NCBI GenBank assembly: GCA_021383565.1
Contig: CP079699.1
Coordinates: 620,001 to 684,000 of the forward strand
Direction of reading: 5' to 3'
Length of the DNA stretch: 64,000 bases
Origin: Levilactobacillus brevis
GTDB taxonomy: Bacteria; Bacillota; Bacilli; Lactobacillales; Lactobacillaceae
The position numbers and the translations under genes are program-made. The notes under the pieces were generated by a model that was given only the letters and a program-made list of their open reading frames with translations, was not told where the DNA came from and ran no database searches. This document shows, piece after piece, positions 50,286 to 59,078 of the stretch; the stretch's first letter is position 1, and each line of letters starts with the position of its first letter.

Positions 50286-50939
50286 ATGATTAAAGTAGCG
50301 CCATCAATTTTAAGTGCGGATTACGTCAATTTACAACCAGACATCGAAAAGGTCGACAAGGGCGGTGCCGAAGTCTTACACATCGACATCATGGACGGTA
50401 ACTTCGTGCCAGCATTGTCTTACGGTCCCGGTTGGGTCAAGGCAATTCGCCCAATCACCAAGATGGTCTTGGACGTGCACATGATGGTCCAAAACCCAGA
50501 ACGTTACGTGGATGACTTTGCCAAGGCCGGCGCCGACATCATCGGGGTTCACGTCGAAGCCACGCCACACATTCACCGGGCCTTACAGATGATTCAAAAC
50601 GCTGGCGTGACGCCAGAAGTTGTTATCAACCCAGGGACGCCGGTCTCAGCCATCGAACCTGTCTTAGACATGGTTGGCCAAGTGTTGGTTATGACGGTTA
50701 ACCCTGGTTTTGGTGGTCAGAAGTTCTTACACAGTACCGTCGAAAAGATTGCGCAACTCGACGCCATCAAGAAGGCCAAGGGCTACGACTTTGATATCGA
50801 AGTTGATGGTGGAGTTAACGACAAGACGGTCGTTGACTGTGCCAACGCGGGGGCAACGGTTGCCGTCGCTGGGTCGTATGTTTTCAACGCCGATGACCCG
50901 GTTGCCCGCATCAACGCCTTGAAGGCCGCAACGAAATAA
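50286..50939 (+). CDS. rpe: Ribulose-phosphate 3-epimerase
   Basis: Interconverts ribulose-5-phosphate and xylulose-5-phosphate in the pentose phosphate and phosphoketolase routes. TIM-barrel signatures: 'VAPSILSADYVNLQPDIEKV', 'LHIDIMDGNFVPALSYGP', 'LDVHMMVQNPERYVDDFAKA', 'MTVNPGFGGQKFL' and 'EVDGGVNDKTV'. The 217 residues are normal. GAGGAAG precedes the ATG. The stop overlaps the thiN start. Confidence 0.97.
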   Translation: MIKVAPSILSADYVNLQPDIEKVDKGGAEVLHIDIMDGNFVPALSYGPGWVKAIRPITKMVLDVHMMVQNPERYVDDFAKAGADIIGVHVEATPHIHRALQMIQNAGVTPEVVINPGTPVSAIEPVLDMVGQVLVMTVNPGFGGQKFLHSTVEKIAQLDAIKKAKGYDFDIEVDGGVNDKTVVDCANAGATVAVAGSYVFNADDPVARINALKAATK

Positions 50940-51616
50940 TGCCACGGGGCGGAACGTTCAATCTCCTCGTGGGTGGGCCCAAGGCTGAATGGCCGGACGA
51001 CCTGCGTTCACGGAAAATTGACGGCTCCTGGATTGGCGTTGATCGGGGGACGTTACGGTTAATCGATCACAATATTCAGCCGGTGGCAGCGATCGGGGAC
51101 TTTGATTCTCTCCAGCCAGTTGAACTGCAACGGGTGCGACGTAATGTCAAAGATATCCGCCAGTCGCAGCCGGAGAAGGACTTCACCGATACGCAGATGG
51201 CGGTGTCGGTCGCGTTAAACGACTACGGGGCCGAACACGTCGACATTTACGGCGCCACGGGCGGTCGGTTGGACCATTTCTTGGCGAATCTCTTTATCGT
51301 GCTCCAGCCGGAGTTTAAACGGTATGCCAACCGGATTCGCTTGATTGATAAGCAAAATACAATTTCGTTTTATCTGCCGGGCCACTATCACGTGACCAAG
51401 GAGCCGGATAAAAATTATCTGGCGTTTATTCCGCTCACGTCCATCGACCACTTGAGTCTGACTAATGAAAAATACCAACTCCACAACGAGCCAATTCCGT
51501 ACCCCATTTCCCTCGCCAGCAACGAATTTGTCGGGAATACCGGCGAATTTCAGTTCGATACAGGCTTGCTGTGCGTGATTCAGAGTTGCGATACCTATGA
51601 GGCTCGTCACGAATAA
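50939..51616 (+). CDS. thiN: Thiamine pyrophosphokinase
   Basis: Transfers pyrophosphate from ATP to thiamine, giving thiamine diphosphate directly. 'GVDRGTLRLIDHNIQPVAAI' leads into 'GDFDSL', and 'SQPEKDFTDTQMA' and 'DIYGATGGRLDHFLANLFIV' form the catalytic site. The C-terminal beta domain includes 'FIPLTSIDHLSL'. The 225 residues fit the YloS/ThiN family. It overlaps rpe by one base, and a very strong terminator follows. Confidence 0.95.
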   Translation: MPRGGTFNLLVGGPKAEWPDDLRSRKIDGSWIGVDRGTLRLIDHNIQPVAAIGDFDSLQPVELQRVRRNVKDIRQSQPEKDFTDTQMAVSVALNDYGAEHVDIYGATGGRLDHFLANLFIVLQPEFKRYANRIRLIDKQNTISFYLPGHYHVTKEPDKNYLAFIPLTSIDHLSLTNEKYQLHNEPIPYPISLASNEFVGNTGEFQFDTGLLCVIQSCDTYEARHE

Positions 51617-51640
51617 CGTGATGATGCCATAAAAGCTGAT

Positions 51641-51687
51641 AAAAAATCGTCCTTCACTGGAATTTTCCGGTGAGGGACGATTTTTTT
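51641..51687. terminator. Terminator of rsgA-rpe-thiN
   Basis: AAAAAATCGTCC..TCAC/GTGA..GGACGATTTTTTT hairpin; strong and usable in both directions. Confidence 0.93.
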
Positions 51688-51880
51688 GAGACATGGGCGT
51701 GTAACCGCCGATTACTTTGAAGGCTTTAGTGCTGGTTATATTTTTGCCAAGGGAGTGGTCAAGGCCTATCGTCATTAAACGAGTTATTCACCTGCGGCTG
51801 CCAGAGATGCTGGTTGAAAACCATTGAACGCGCAGCGACATCGCTGGCGTGGCCACGTTCGGCCAACCCGAAGACGAGCA
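51688..51880. other. Intergenic stretch with no recognised gene
   Basis: About 190 bases lie between two strong terminators. The only notable item is CTGCGGCTGCCAGAGAT at 51792-51808, the reverse complement of a short motif found in three other intergenic regions. Confidence 0.4.
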
Positions 51881-51928
51881 CGAAAAAAGCGAGGGGCACA
51901 GGTGGACCTGCACTCCTCGCTTTTTTCG
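51881..51928. terminator. Terminator of rpmB
   Basis: CGAAAAAAGCGAGG pairs with CCTCGCTTTTTTCG; bidirectional in form, and it ends the reverse-strand rpmB transcript. Confidence 0.93.
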
Positions 51929-51947
51929 TTTAACCGTGTCCGTTTAA

Positions 51948-52133
51948 CTAGACGCGGGTTACCTTACCTGATTTCAAAGTCCGAGCAGAAACCCAAACCT
52001 TCTTCGGCTTACCGTCCACTAAGATGCGAACCTTTTGTAAGTTCGGCTTCCAAGCGCGACGACTTGAATTCAAAGCGTGAGAACGCTTGTTACCGAAGCG
52101 CGTCCGCTTGCCGTTGATAAAATCCTTTGCCAT
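51948..52133 (-). CDS. rpmB: 50S ribosomal protein L28
   Basis: A 61-residue large-subunit protein: '[20 protein letters not shown]' and '[20 protein letters not shown]'. It lacks the zinc-binding Cys found in some L28 paralogues. The ATG at 52133 follows GGAGGGTTTACGCC. It is transcribed away from the Gls24-fakA unit, an arrangement common in Firmicutes. Confidence 0.96.
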   Translation of the reverse strand: MAKDFINGKRTRFGNKRSHALNSSRRAWKPNLQKVRILVDGKPKKVWVSARTLKSGKVTRV

Positions 52134-52203
52134 GGCGTAAACCCTCCTTTGTTGATTCATTCATTACTTTTTTTTAAAAGCAGTGCTTTTTGCTCACCTG
52201 ACT

Positions 52204-52232
52204 AATTTACCATACTCTTTTGCGGAACGCAA
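52204..52232 (-). promoter_or_regulatory. rpmB promoter
   Basis: On the reverse strand, TTGCGT, 17 bases, then an extended -10 TGGTAAATT. Confidence 0.65.
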
Positions 52233-52319
52233 CGTTTTCTTTCAAGGAAATCTACTTGACACCTATTTCCCCTTAGAACGTGGTTTTCGGTCTTCCCATT
52301 TCTATTTTTGGCGTGGTTG

Positions 52320-52328
52320 TGGTAAGAT
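52320..52328 (+). promoter_or_regulatory. Extended -10 promoter of the Gls24-fakA unit
   Basis: TGGTAAGAT extended -10 about 45 bases before the start, diverging from the rpmB promoter. Confidence 0.5.
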
Positions 52329-52372
52329 TAATTTCTGTTAAGATTGTATATCCAGATAAGGAGGCTATTTCC

Positions 52373-52735
52373 ATGGCCGTAAAGATTAAGACTCAGTACG
52401 GAACAATTGATATTACAAATGAAGTGATTGCGACCGTAGTTGGGGGTGCCGCGACTGATAATTATGGTGTCGTGGGCATGGCAAGCAAAAATCAGATTCG
52501 TGATAATGTAAATGATATCTTACGGCGGGAGAATTATGCCCGCGGGGTGGTTGTCCGTCAGGAAGAAAATGGCGTGGCCATCGATGTCTATGTGATTGTG
52601 AGCTACGGAACCAAGATTTCCGAAGTCTCACGTAACGTTCAATCTAAAGTCAAATATAACCTGGAAACGATGTTAGGCGTAACGGCTAATTCCGTTAACG
52701 TCATTGTTCAAGGGGTGCGGGTGTTGGCTGATTAG
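52373..52735 (+). CDS. Asp23/Gls24-family protein (YloU-like)
   Basis: A 120-residue Asp23/Gls24 protein: 'VKIKTQYGTIDITNEVIATV' and 'VGGAATDNYGVVGMASKNQI' near the N-terminus, 'VAIDVYVIVSYGTKISEVSR' in the middle. YloU-type genes always seem to precede the DhaL/FakA-type gene, as here. The ATG at 52373 follows AAGGAGG; upstream in-frame sequence is promoter DNA. It is the second such paralogue in the window. Confidence 0.93.
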   Translation: MAVKIKTQYGTIDITNEVIATVVGGAATDNYGVVGMASKNQIRDNVNDILRRENYARGVVVRQEENGVAIDVYVIVSYGTKISEVSRNVQSKVKYNLETMLGVTANSVNVIVQGVRVLAD

Positions 52736-52767
52736 CCAGACGTACTGAAATCAAGGAGGATACTTAG

Positions 52768-54459
52768 TTGAAAGTAACAGAAATTACTAATCTTGAGTTT
52801 GGTAAGATGGTCCAAGCCGCCTCGCAAAAGCTAAACCAGAATGCCGATTTTATTAATTCATTGAATGTTTTCCCCGTTCCTGATGGGGATACGGGAACCA
52901 ACATGAGCCTGTCCCTGCAGAGTGGGGCCAAGTACGAACGCGACGCCGATACCGACGCCGTGGGAGCCTTGGCAACAGCACTGGCTAAGGGATTACTGAT
53001 GGGTGCGCGGGGAAATTCCGGCGTGATCCTGTCACAAATCTTCCGGGGCTTCTCCCGGAAGTTGGCCGATAAGCAAACCTTAACGGCCCAAGACTTGGCC
53101 GACGGGTTCGCTGCCGGTGCAGAAACGGCTTATAAGGCCGTTATGAAGCCTACCGAGGGAACTATCCTCACGGTGGTTCGCGAGGGCGCTCAGGCCGGTT
53201 TAAACACCGCCAAGAAGTCCGACGATATTTTAGCCGTGATGGATGCCGTCTACGAAGCCGCCAAGGCCGCTCTGGCAACGACGCCCGATCTCTTGCCTGT
53301 CTTGAAGCAGGTGGGGGTCGTTGATTCCGGTGGTCAAGGGTTGACGTTTGTACTTGAAGCCTTTAACGATTCACTCAATGGGCGGGTCGCTGAAGAGGGC
53401 GACTACAAGCCCGACGATGCCGAAATGGACGAAATGATTGACGCTGCTCACCACCAGAGTGTGCAAGGGAAACTCGATCCTGACAGCATCAAGTACGGTT
53501 ACTGTACGGAAATCATGGTCCGGATTGGTCGCGGGAAGCAAGTGCAACACGACTTCGATTACGACACCTTCTACAAGTATCTGGCGGGGTTAGGTGACTC
53601 CTTGCTGGTCGTCAACGACGAAGAGATTGTGAAGGTCCACGTCCACACCGAGCACCCAGGCAAGGTCATTGCTTGGGGTCAAGAATTTGGTGATCTGGCT
53701 AAGGTTAAGGTCGACAACATGCGGATGCAGCAAGAAACCATCATGGAACATGATGAAGAAACTGCTGAAGCGGCGGCTCCGGTTGCTGAAGAAGAAGCAC
53801 CAGCCGATACGGCCATCATTGCGATTGCCGCCGGTGATGGTTTAGCCACGCTCTTCAAGAGTCTGGGCGTCACGCACGTGGTCAACGGTGGTCAAACCAT
53901 GAATCCAAGTACACAGGATATCGTGGACGCCATCAATGACAGCAAGGCCAAACGTGCCATTGTGTTGCCTAACAACAAGAATATCTTCTTAGCCGCCGAA
54001 CAGGCAGCCAAGGTAGCGGATATTCCGGCCGTGATCGTCCACTCCAAGACGGTTTCACAAGGGATGACGGCCATGTTGGGCTACAACCCAGACGCCGAAT
54101 TGGCGGATAACCAGTCTGCGATGGAAGAAAACTTGACGGCCGTGAAGAGTGGGCAAGTGACCCATGCTATTCGCGATACCGAACTGGATGGTTTTGACAT
54201 CAAGGAAGGCAACTTCATGGGTATCGTTGACGGGACGATCAAGGTCACCGATGCCGATCTGCTGAAGACGGCGGTCGCCACGGTTAAGGCCATGCTGGAT
54301 GATGACAGTGAGATTGTCACGATTATTTACGGTGCCGATACGACGGAAGACGTTGCGGATCAACTGCAATCAGCCGTTGAGGACTTAGATGATGAATTAG
54401 AGACGGAAGTTCACAGTGGGGGCCAACCGGTCTACCCATTCCTGATTTCTGTGGAATAA
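52768..54459 (+). CDS. fakA: Fatty-acid kinase catalytic subunit FakA (YloV/DhaL-type)
   Basis: The ATP-binding subunit of the two-part fatty-acid kinase that phosphorylates FakB-bound fatty acids for phospholipid synthesis. The N-terminal DhaL domain (about 1-200) has 'LNVFPVPDGDTGTNMSLSL', 'LMGARGNSGVILSQIFRG' and 'VDSGGQGLTFVLEAF'. A middle FakA domain and a C-terminal EDD-like domain follow ('VLPNNKNIFLAAEQAA'). An acidic Ala/Glu linker is near residue 330-350. The TTG start has AAGGAGGATAC at correct spacing; the length is 563 residues. Confidence 0.94.
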   Translation: MKVTEITNLEFGKMVQAASQKLNQNADFINSLNVFPVPDGDTGTNMSLSLQSGAKYERDADTDAVGALATALAKGLLMGARGNSGVILSQIFRGFSRKLADKQTLTAQDLADGFAAGAETAYKAVMKPTEGTILTVVREGAQAGLNTAKKSDDILAVMDAVYEAAKAALATTPDLLPVLKQVGVVDSGGQGLTFVLEAFNDSLNGRVAEEGDYKPDDAEMDEMIDAAHHQSVQGKLDPDSIKYGYCTEIMVRIGRGKQVQHDFDYDTFYKYLAGLGDSLLVVNDEEIVKVHVHTEHPGKVIAWGQEFGDLAKVKVDNMRMQQETIMEHDEETAEAAAPVAEEEAPADTAIIAIAAGDGLATLFKSLGVTHVVNGGQTMNPSTQDIVDAINDSKAKRAIVLPNNKNIFLAAEQAAKVADIPAVIVHSKTVSQGMTAMLGYNPDAELADNQSAMEENLTAVKSGQVTHAIRDTELDGFDIKEGNFMGIVDGTIKVTDADLLKTAVATVKAMLDDDSEIVTIIYGADTTEDVADQLQSAVEDLDDELETEVHSGGQPVYPFLISVE

Positions 54460-54469
54460 TCGCTCGATA

Positions 54470-54508
54470 CGAAAGGGGTCCAGGACAGTTGTCCCGGTCC
54501 TCTTTCGT
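54470..54508 (+). terminator. Terminator of the Gls24-fakA unit
   Basis: ACGAAAGGG.GTCC..GGAC/GTCC..GGTCC.CTTTCGT hairpin; the T-run is short. Confidence 0.75.
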
Positions 54509-54610
54509 GTTATGACGGCGTATTTGCCCGATGTTCGGCCTAGTCGGATAGGCGGGAAAGTCGTAAAATGAATGTAAATAGCGTTGAACGATGAAGTGTA
54601 GGTGTCAATT

Positions 54611-54679
54611 GGTTTAGCGCACTTCGTTAGTGGCTAAATCTTATATTTTTGACGGGGTTAGTCGTTTGTCGTCAAAAGA
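54611..54679 (+). other. Tandem hairpins in the recG leader
   Basis: TTTAGC.CACT/AGTG.GCTAAA (54613-54638) is followed by TTTTGACG/CGTCAAAA (54647-54677), both just upstream of recG. Each is followed by a short T tract. They could act as an attenuator or as processing sites; no known family is recognised. Confidence 0.4.
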
Positions 54680-54736
54680 TGATTTTATTTTTAGAGAACA
54701 ATGGTAACCAAGAAAAATGATGGGAGGGGTGTTAAC

Positions 54737-56770
54737 GTGGTCAGTTTAAATGATTCGGTCAGCGCATTAGCCGGCGTCGGGCCTAAGCGGGCTCAGGCGT
54801 TGAAGTCGTTGGATATTGAAAACGTCAATGACTTACTGACATATTTTCCTTTTCGCTACGAAGACTTGCAGGCCAAGGACCCCGCCGAACTGACCGATCA
54901 GGCGAAGGTCACGCTGAAAGGTACCGTGGCCGCCGCTCCCGTCATTTCACGGTTCGGTCGGCGGAAGACGCGTCTGAACTTTCGCCTGTTATTAGACGAA
55001 CACACCATTATTCCGGTGACCTTTTTCAACCAGCCCTGGCTGAAAGACAAGCTGGAAGTGGGCAATGAGTTGGCCGTGTACGGCCGCTTCGATGCTAAGC
55101 GTCAGAGCCTGGCTGGGATGAAGATTATTGCCAGTGCCGATGGCGGGATGGGATCGATCTATCCGGCGAATAAGGAAGTGCGGCAGGGAACGATTCAGAA
55201 GTTGGTGGAGAGCGCCTACGCCACCTACGCGCCGGTCATTGTTGATCTGATTCCTGAGCCGTTGCGGGTGCAGTACCGGCTGTTACACCGGCGGCAAATG
55301 ATTCATGACATGCACTTCCCGGATGGGGATGCCGCCGCACAGGCCGCACGCCGGACCGCCAAGTTTGAGGAATTTTATCTGTTTGAGACGCGCCTCCAGA
55401 TAGTGAAGCAACAGGATCACACGCTTCACGGTCAGGCGCTGACGTATGATTTAACTAAGCTCAAGGCCTTCATCTCGGCGTTGCCCTATGAATTGACGAC
55501 CGCGCAGAAACGCGTGGTCAACGAGATTTGTTTTGATTTAAAACGTCCCGTGCACATGAATCGGCTGCTTCAGGGGGACGTGGGGAGTGGCAAGACCGTG
55601 GTGGCGGCGATTGCCATGTACGCCGCCATTACGGCCGGGGCCCAAGCGGCATTGATGGCCCCCACGGAAATTTTGGCGGAGCAGCACGCCAATAACCTGG
55701 CGAAGTTGTTCGCCGACTTTCCGGTGAACGTCGCATTGCTGACCGGGGCCACTAAACCAGCGGCTCGCAAGACGCTGCTGCCGCAGATTGCCAACGGGAC
55801 GGTAAACTTGATCGTCGGGACGCACGCGTTGATTCAGCCCGAAGTGACGTATCACCATCTCGGGTTAGCCGTCGTCGATGAGCAACACCGGTTCGGCGTG
55901 AACCAGCGGCAGGCCTTGCGTGAGAAGGGTCAGCAACCCGACGTACTGGCCATGACGGCGACTCCCATTCCCCGGACGCTGGCCATTACGGCCTACGGGG
56001 AGATGGACGTGTCGGTGATTAACGAGCTGCCGGCCGGTCGGCAACCGATTAAGACGTCGTGGATCCGCAGTAATCAGGTGGACGCCACGTTGCGGCAGGT
56101 TAAAGCCGAGTTGAGCAGTGGCTCGCAGGCCTACGTGGTGACGCCGTTGATCGAAGAGTCGGAGGCCGTCGACATGAAGAATGCCGAGGCCATCTATGCC
56201 CGCTTCAAAGAGGAGTTTGAGCCCACGTACAAGGTCGGCCTGCTCCACGGGCGGATGAAAAATGACGAGAAGAATGCGGTCATGGACGCCTTTAAGGCCA
56301 ATGAATTTCAAGTGCTGGTGGCGACCACGGTAATTGAAGTGGGGGTCGACGTGCCCAACGCTACGGTCATGTTGATCTACGATGCCGATCACTTTGGCTT
56401 GGCCCAACTACATCAGTTGCGTGGCCGGGTTGGTCGGGGGAAGAAGGCCTCGGCCTGCATCTTGATTGCCGATCCTAAGAATGAATTGGCTGTGGAACGC
56501 ATGACGACCATGACCAGTACGAACGATGGGTTTGTTTTATCGCAAAAGGATTTGGAATTACGGGGTCCGGGTGATATTCTGGGTAAAAAGCAGTCCGGGG
56601 TGCCCGACTTTAAGGTCGGTGATCCCGTGGCCGACCTGAACATCTTGAGTGTTGCGCAGCAGGCCGCTAAGGAAACGGTGGCATCTGCCGATTGGGCGGA
56701 CAAAGACGCCAATCTGGCGTTAGCCGCTTTTCTCAGCACGACGGCCCATCAGAATACAACCATGGATTAA
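54737..56770 (+). CDS. recG: ATP-dependent DNA helicase RecG
   Basis: Regresses stalled replication forks and acts on branched DNA. The N-terminal wedge domain (about 1-240) contains 'LAGVGPKRAQALKSLDIENV' and an OB fold. The SF2 core has Walker A 'LLQGDVGSGKTVVAAIAM', 'LMAPTEILAEQHA', 'VVDEQHRFGVNQR' (DEQH), 'AMTATPIPRTLAI' and 'QLRGRVGRGKKAS'. The GTG at 54737 follows GGGAGGGG and gives 677 residues; an in-frame ATG at 54701 lacks a ribosome-binding site. plsX follows after 13 bases. Confidence 0.96.
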   Translation: MVSLNDSVSALAGVGPKRAQALKSLDIENVNDLLTYFPFRYEDLQAKDPAELTDQAKVTLKGTVAAAPVISRFGRRKTRLNFRLLLDEHTIIPVTFFNQPWLKDKLEVGNELAVYGRFDAKRQSLAGMKIIASADGGMGSIYPANKEVRQGTIQKLVESAYATYAPVIVDLIPEPLRVQYRLLHRRQMIHDMHFPDGDAAAQAARRTAKFEEFYLFETRLQIVKQQDHTLHGQALTYDLTKLKAFISALPYELTTAQKRVVNEICFDLKRPVHMNRLLQGDVGSGKTVVAAIAMYAAITAGAQAALMAPTEILAEQHANNLAKLFADFPVNVALLTGATKPAARKTLLPQIANGTVNLIVGTHALIQPEVTYHHLGLAVVDEQHRFGVNQRQALREKGQQPDVLAMTATPIPRTLAITAYGEMDVSVINELPAGRQPIKTSWIRSNQVDATLRQVKAELSSGSQAYVVTPLIEESEAVDMKNAEAIYARFKEEFEPTYKVGLLHGRMKNDEKNAVMDAFKANEFQVLVATTVIEVGVDVPNATVMLIYDADHFGLAQLHQLRGRVGRGKKASACILIADPKNELAVERMTTMTSTNDGFVLSQKDLELRGPGDILGKKQSGVPDFKVGDPVADLNILSVAQQAAKETVASADWADKDANLALAAFLSTTAHQNTTMD

Positions 56771-56783
56771 AAGGAGACGAATT

Positions 56784-57818
56784 ATGAAAATTGCCGTTGA
56801 CGCAATGGGTGGCGACTACGCCCCCGCCGAGATTATCAAAGGGGTTGAGCAAGCCCGCGACGCCTACTCAGACGTTGAGTTTTTGGTGTATGGCCAGGAG
56901 GAACAGGTTAAGCCGCTGATTCAAGACGACACGCGAATCACGCTGATGCCAGCCGCCGAAGTCATCACAATGGAGGATGAACCGGTACGGGCCATTCGCC
57001 GCAAGAAGCAATCAAGCATTGTCCTGGCCGCAACGGCCGTGAAGGAAGGGGCCGCGGATGCCTTCTTCTCCGCCGGAAATTCCGGTGCTGTTCTGGCCGC
57101 GGGCCTGCTGATTGTGGGGCGGATCAAGGGGATTGACCGACCGGGGCTGACCACGACGCTGCCCGTACTACGCAAGCCGGACCAATCCAGCTTTGTTATG
57201 CTGGACGTGGGGGCAAATGCCGATACAAAGCCATTTAACGTGGTCCAGTACGCCGTGATGGGGCAATACTATGCGCAGTCGATCATGCACGTGAAGCAAC
57301 CGCGGATTGGCCTCTTGAACAACGGGACCGAGGCTGACAAGGGAGACATGGCTCACCAGGCCATCTATCAGGCGTTGGCCAGCATTGACAGCCTGAACTT
57401 CATCGGTAACGTGGAATCGCGAGAACTGTTGAACGGTGCGGCGGACGTCGTGGTGACCGATGGCTTTACCGGTAATGCGACGCTCAAGGCTATTGAAGGT
57501 ACCGCATTGTCCATGCTCAAGCTGATTAAGGGCGAGATCATGAGCGGCGGCCTGGGCGGCAAGATCGGCGCCGGACTATTGAAGCCGGTCTTCAAGAACG
57601 TCCAGAGTGCCATGGACTATTCCCAATATGGCGGGGCGGTCTTGTTGGGCCTCAAGGCGCCGGTTGTGAAGACGCACGGCTCCAGCAAGGCACCAACCGT
57701 TAAGAATACGATTGGTCAAATCCGTGAGCTGGTCGAAACCAAGAGTGCCGACCAACTCGTCACGTATTTCGCGGACCACACCGACGAGATGGCGGCGCTG
57801 AAGGAATCTTTGAAGTAG
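56784..57818 (+). CDS. plsX: Phosphate acyltransferase PlsX
   Basis: Makes acyl-phosphate from acyl-ACP for phospholipid synthesis, acting at the membrane surface. 'IAVDAMGGDYAPAEIIKGVE', 'SGNSGAVLAAGLLIVGRIKG' (given in part) and 'GLLNNGTEADKGD' are conserved. The 344 residues are normal. AAGGAGACG precedes the ATG. It lies between recG and acpP, the typical Firmicute lipid cluster. Confidence 0.96.
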   Translation: MKIAVDAMGGDYAPAEIIKGVEQARDAYSDVEFLVYGQEEQVKPLIQDDTRITLMPAAEVITMEDEPVRAIRRKKQSSIVLAATAVKEGAADAFFSAGNSGAVLAAGLLIVGRIKGIDRPGLTTTLPVLRKPDQSSFVMLDVGANADTKPFNVVQYAVMGQYYAQSIMHVKQPRIGLLNNGTEADKGDMAHQAIYQALASIDSLNFIGNVESRELLNGAADVVVTDGFTGNATLKAIEGTALSMLKLIKGEIMSGGLGGKIGAGLLKPVFKNVQSAMDYSQYGGAVLLGLKAPVVKTHGSSKAPTVKNTIGQIRELVETKSADQLVTYFADHTDEMAALKESLK

Positions 57819-57842
57819 GCTGTGGGTTGAGTTTGCTGACAA

Positions 57843-57873
57843 ATGCGGCAGACAGAATCCCTGACAGCCGCAG
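57843..57873 (+). repeat. Hairpin with short shared intergenic motif
   Basis: TGCGGC...GCCGCA encloses AATCCCTGACAG. The 18-base pattern AATCYCTGGCAGYCGCAG recurs, with changes, at 20690-20707, 44096-44113 and in reverse at 51792-51810. Confidence 0.45.
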
Positions 57874-57935
57874 GCAAAGTGGCCAGGTGGAACGAAGGTC
57901 ATACGGGAAACGACTAAAGGTGCAATATTAATTTG

Positions 57936-57964
57936 CTAGACAAGGTCTGCCAAAACGGTTAGAC
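57936..57964 (+). promoter_or_regulatory. Possible acpP promoter
   Basis: TAGACA, 17 bases, TAGACT, located about 35 bases before the acpP start. Both boxes are imperfect. Confidence 0.4.
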
Positions 57965-57997
57965 TACTTATTGAATACTGTGAGCGAGGGATTAGAT

Positions 57998-58249
57998 ATG
58001 ACAAGAGCAGAAATTTTTAACAAGATTGCAGACATTATTGCCGATCGCTTTGAAACTGATCGGGATCAGATCAACGAGCAGTTGAACTTCAAGAAGGACT
58101 TGGACGCCGATTCGATCGACTTCGTGGAATTTGTCTTGGAATTGGAAGACACTTTTAACGCGGAGATTTCCGATGAGGATGCCGAGAAATTGACGACCAT
58201 TGGTGAAGTGGTTGACTACATCGTCGCCCACCAAGCTGAAGCAAAATAA
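57998..58249 (+). CDS. acpP: Acyl carrier protein
   Basis: An 83-residue acidic four-helix protein that carries acyl chains on 4'-phosphopantetheine. The attachment serine is Ser39 in 'LDADSIDFVEFVLELED'; the usual DSLD is DSID here, a conservative change also seen in other Lactobacillales. The ATG at 57998 follows GAGGGATTAG; the upstream in-frame TTG at 57971 is not needed. A terminator follows. Confidence 0.95.
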   Translation: MTRAEIFNKIADIIADRFETDRDQINEQLNFKKDLDADSIDFVEFVLELEDTFNAEISDEDAEKLTTIGEVVDYIVAHQAEAK

Positions 58250-58258
58250 GTACTGAGC

Positions 58259-58294
58259 GAGTCCGGGCCGCACCTCTTTGTCCCGGGCTTTTTC
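58259..58294 (+). terminator. Terminator of acpP
   Basis: AGTCCGGG...CCCGGGCT hairpin followed by TTTTTC. Confidence 0.88.
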
Positions 58295-58312
58295 AATCAA
58301 ATGGGAAATGGA

Positions 58313-58339
58313 TGACCGGCTAAATGATTTAGCCGGCCA
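58313..58339 (+). promoter_or_regulatory. Hairpin upstream of rnc
   Basis: CCGGCTAAAT/ATTTAGCCGG stem with a very small loop and no T-run lies 32 bases before rnc. It could be an RNase III target for self-control; inference only. Confidence 0.4.
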
Positions 58340-58370
58340 TAAAAGCAAATAGAAATGAGGGAATTAGCGC

Positions 58371-59066
58371 GTGATTGTTGGATTAAATCAAGAATTAAAA
58401 GATAAGTTCAATATTCATTTTAAAGATCAATCTCTATTAGATGAAGCGTTTACGCAGGCTTCCTACGTCAACGAACACCCTAATCAGGGACTTAAATTCT
58501 ATGAACGGATTGAGTTCTTAGGGGATGCCGTGATGCAGTTGGTGGTTTCCAACTATATTTTCCGGCGGTATCCGAACATGCCCCAAGGTCGTTTGACGCG
58601 GCTACGGGCGGCGATGGTCAATGAACAGAGCTTTGCTAGTTTTGCGCGTGAGTGTCACTTTGACCAATATATTCGGTTGGGTCGGGGTGAAGAGAAGGCG
58701 CAAGCCCGGCAACGTGACTCCCTGTTGTGTGATATTTTCGAATCCTTTATCGGGGCACTGTACATGGACCAAGGCTTGGATCAGGTTGTGACGTTTGTGA
58801 CCGCGGTGGTCTTTCCTAAGCTAGACGAGGGCCGGTTCGATGAATTCTTCGATCATAAGACCGAGCTACAGGAGTTGGTTCAGAAGAATGGGTCGGTCGA
58901 TATTGACTACCGTCTGCTGGACGAAGAGGGTCCCGACAACGACCGGGCCTTCGAGGTTGCGGTCTACGTGGACAATCAGAAATTGGGTGAGGGTCACGGC
59001 CACTCGAAGAAGCATGCCGAACAGAATGCGGCGCGCCACGCCCTGGATAATTTGAAGACAGAGTAA
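58371..59066 (+). CDS. rnc: Ribonuclease III
   Basis: Cleaves double-stranded RNA, including rRNA precursors. The endonuclease domain (about 1-155) has the signature 'ERIEFLGDAVMQLVVSNYIF' with catalytic Glu/Asp, and 'LLCDIFESFIGALYMDQGLD'. The C-terminal dsRNA-binding domain (about 160-230) ends 'GHGHSKKHAEQNAARHALDN'. The GTG start follows GAGGGAATTAGC; the length is 231 residues. smc starts 12 bases downstream and ftsY follows: the conserved rnc-smc-ftsY cluster. Confidence 0.96.
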   Translation: MIVGLNQELKDKFNIHFKDQSLLDEAFTQASYVNEHPNQGLKFYERIEFLGDAVMQLVVSNYIFRRYPNMPQGRLTRLRAAMVNEQSFASFARECHFDQYIRLGRGEEKAQARQRDSLLCDIFESFIGALYMDQGLDQVVTFVTAVVFPKLDEGRFDEFFDHKTELQELVQKNGSVDIDYRLLDEEGPDNDRAFEVAVYVDNQKLGEGHGHSKKHAEQNAARHALDNLKTE

Positions 59067-59078
59067 GGATGACTAACG

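Noticed and set aside
52280-52372. N-terminal extension of the Gls24-family protein
   Set aside because: This stretch contains the promoter and AAGGAGG ribosome-binding site; the ATG at 52373 gives the normal family start.
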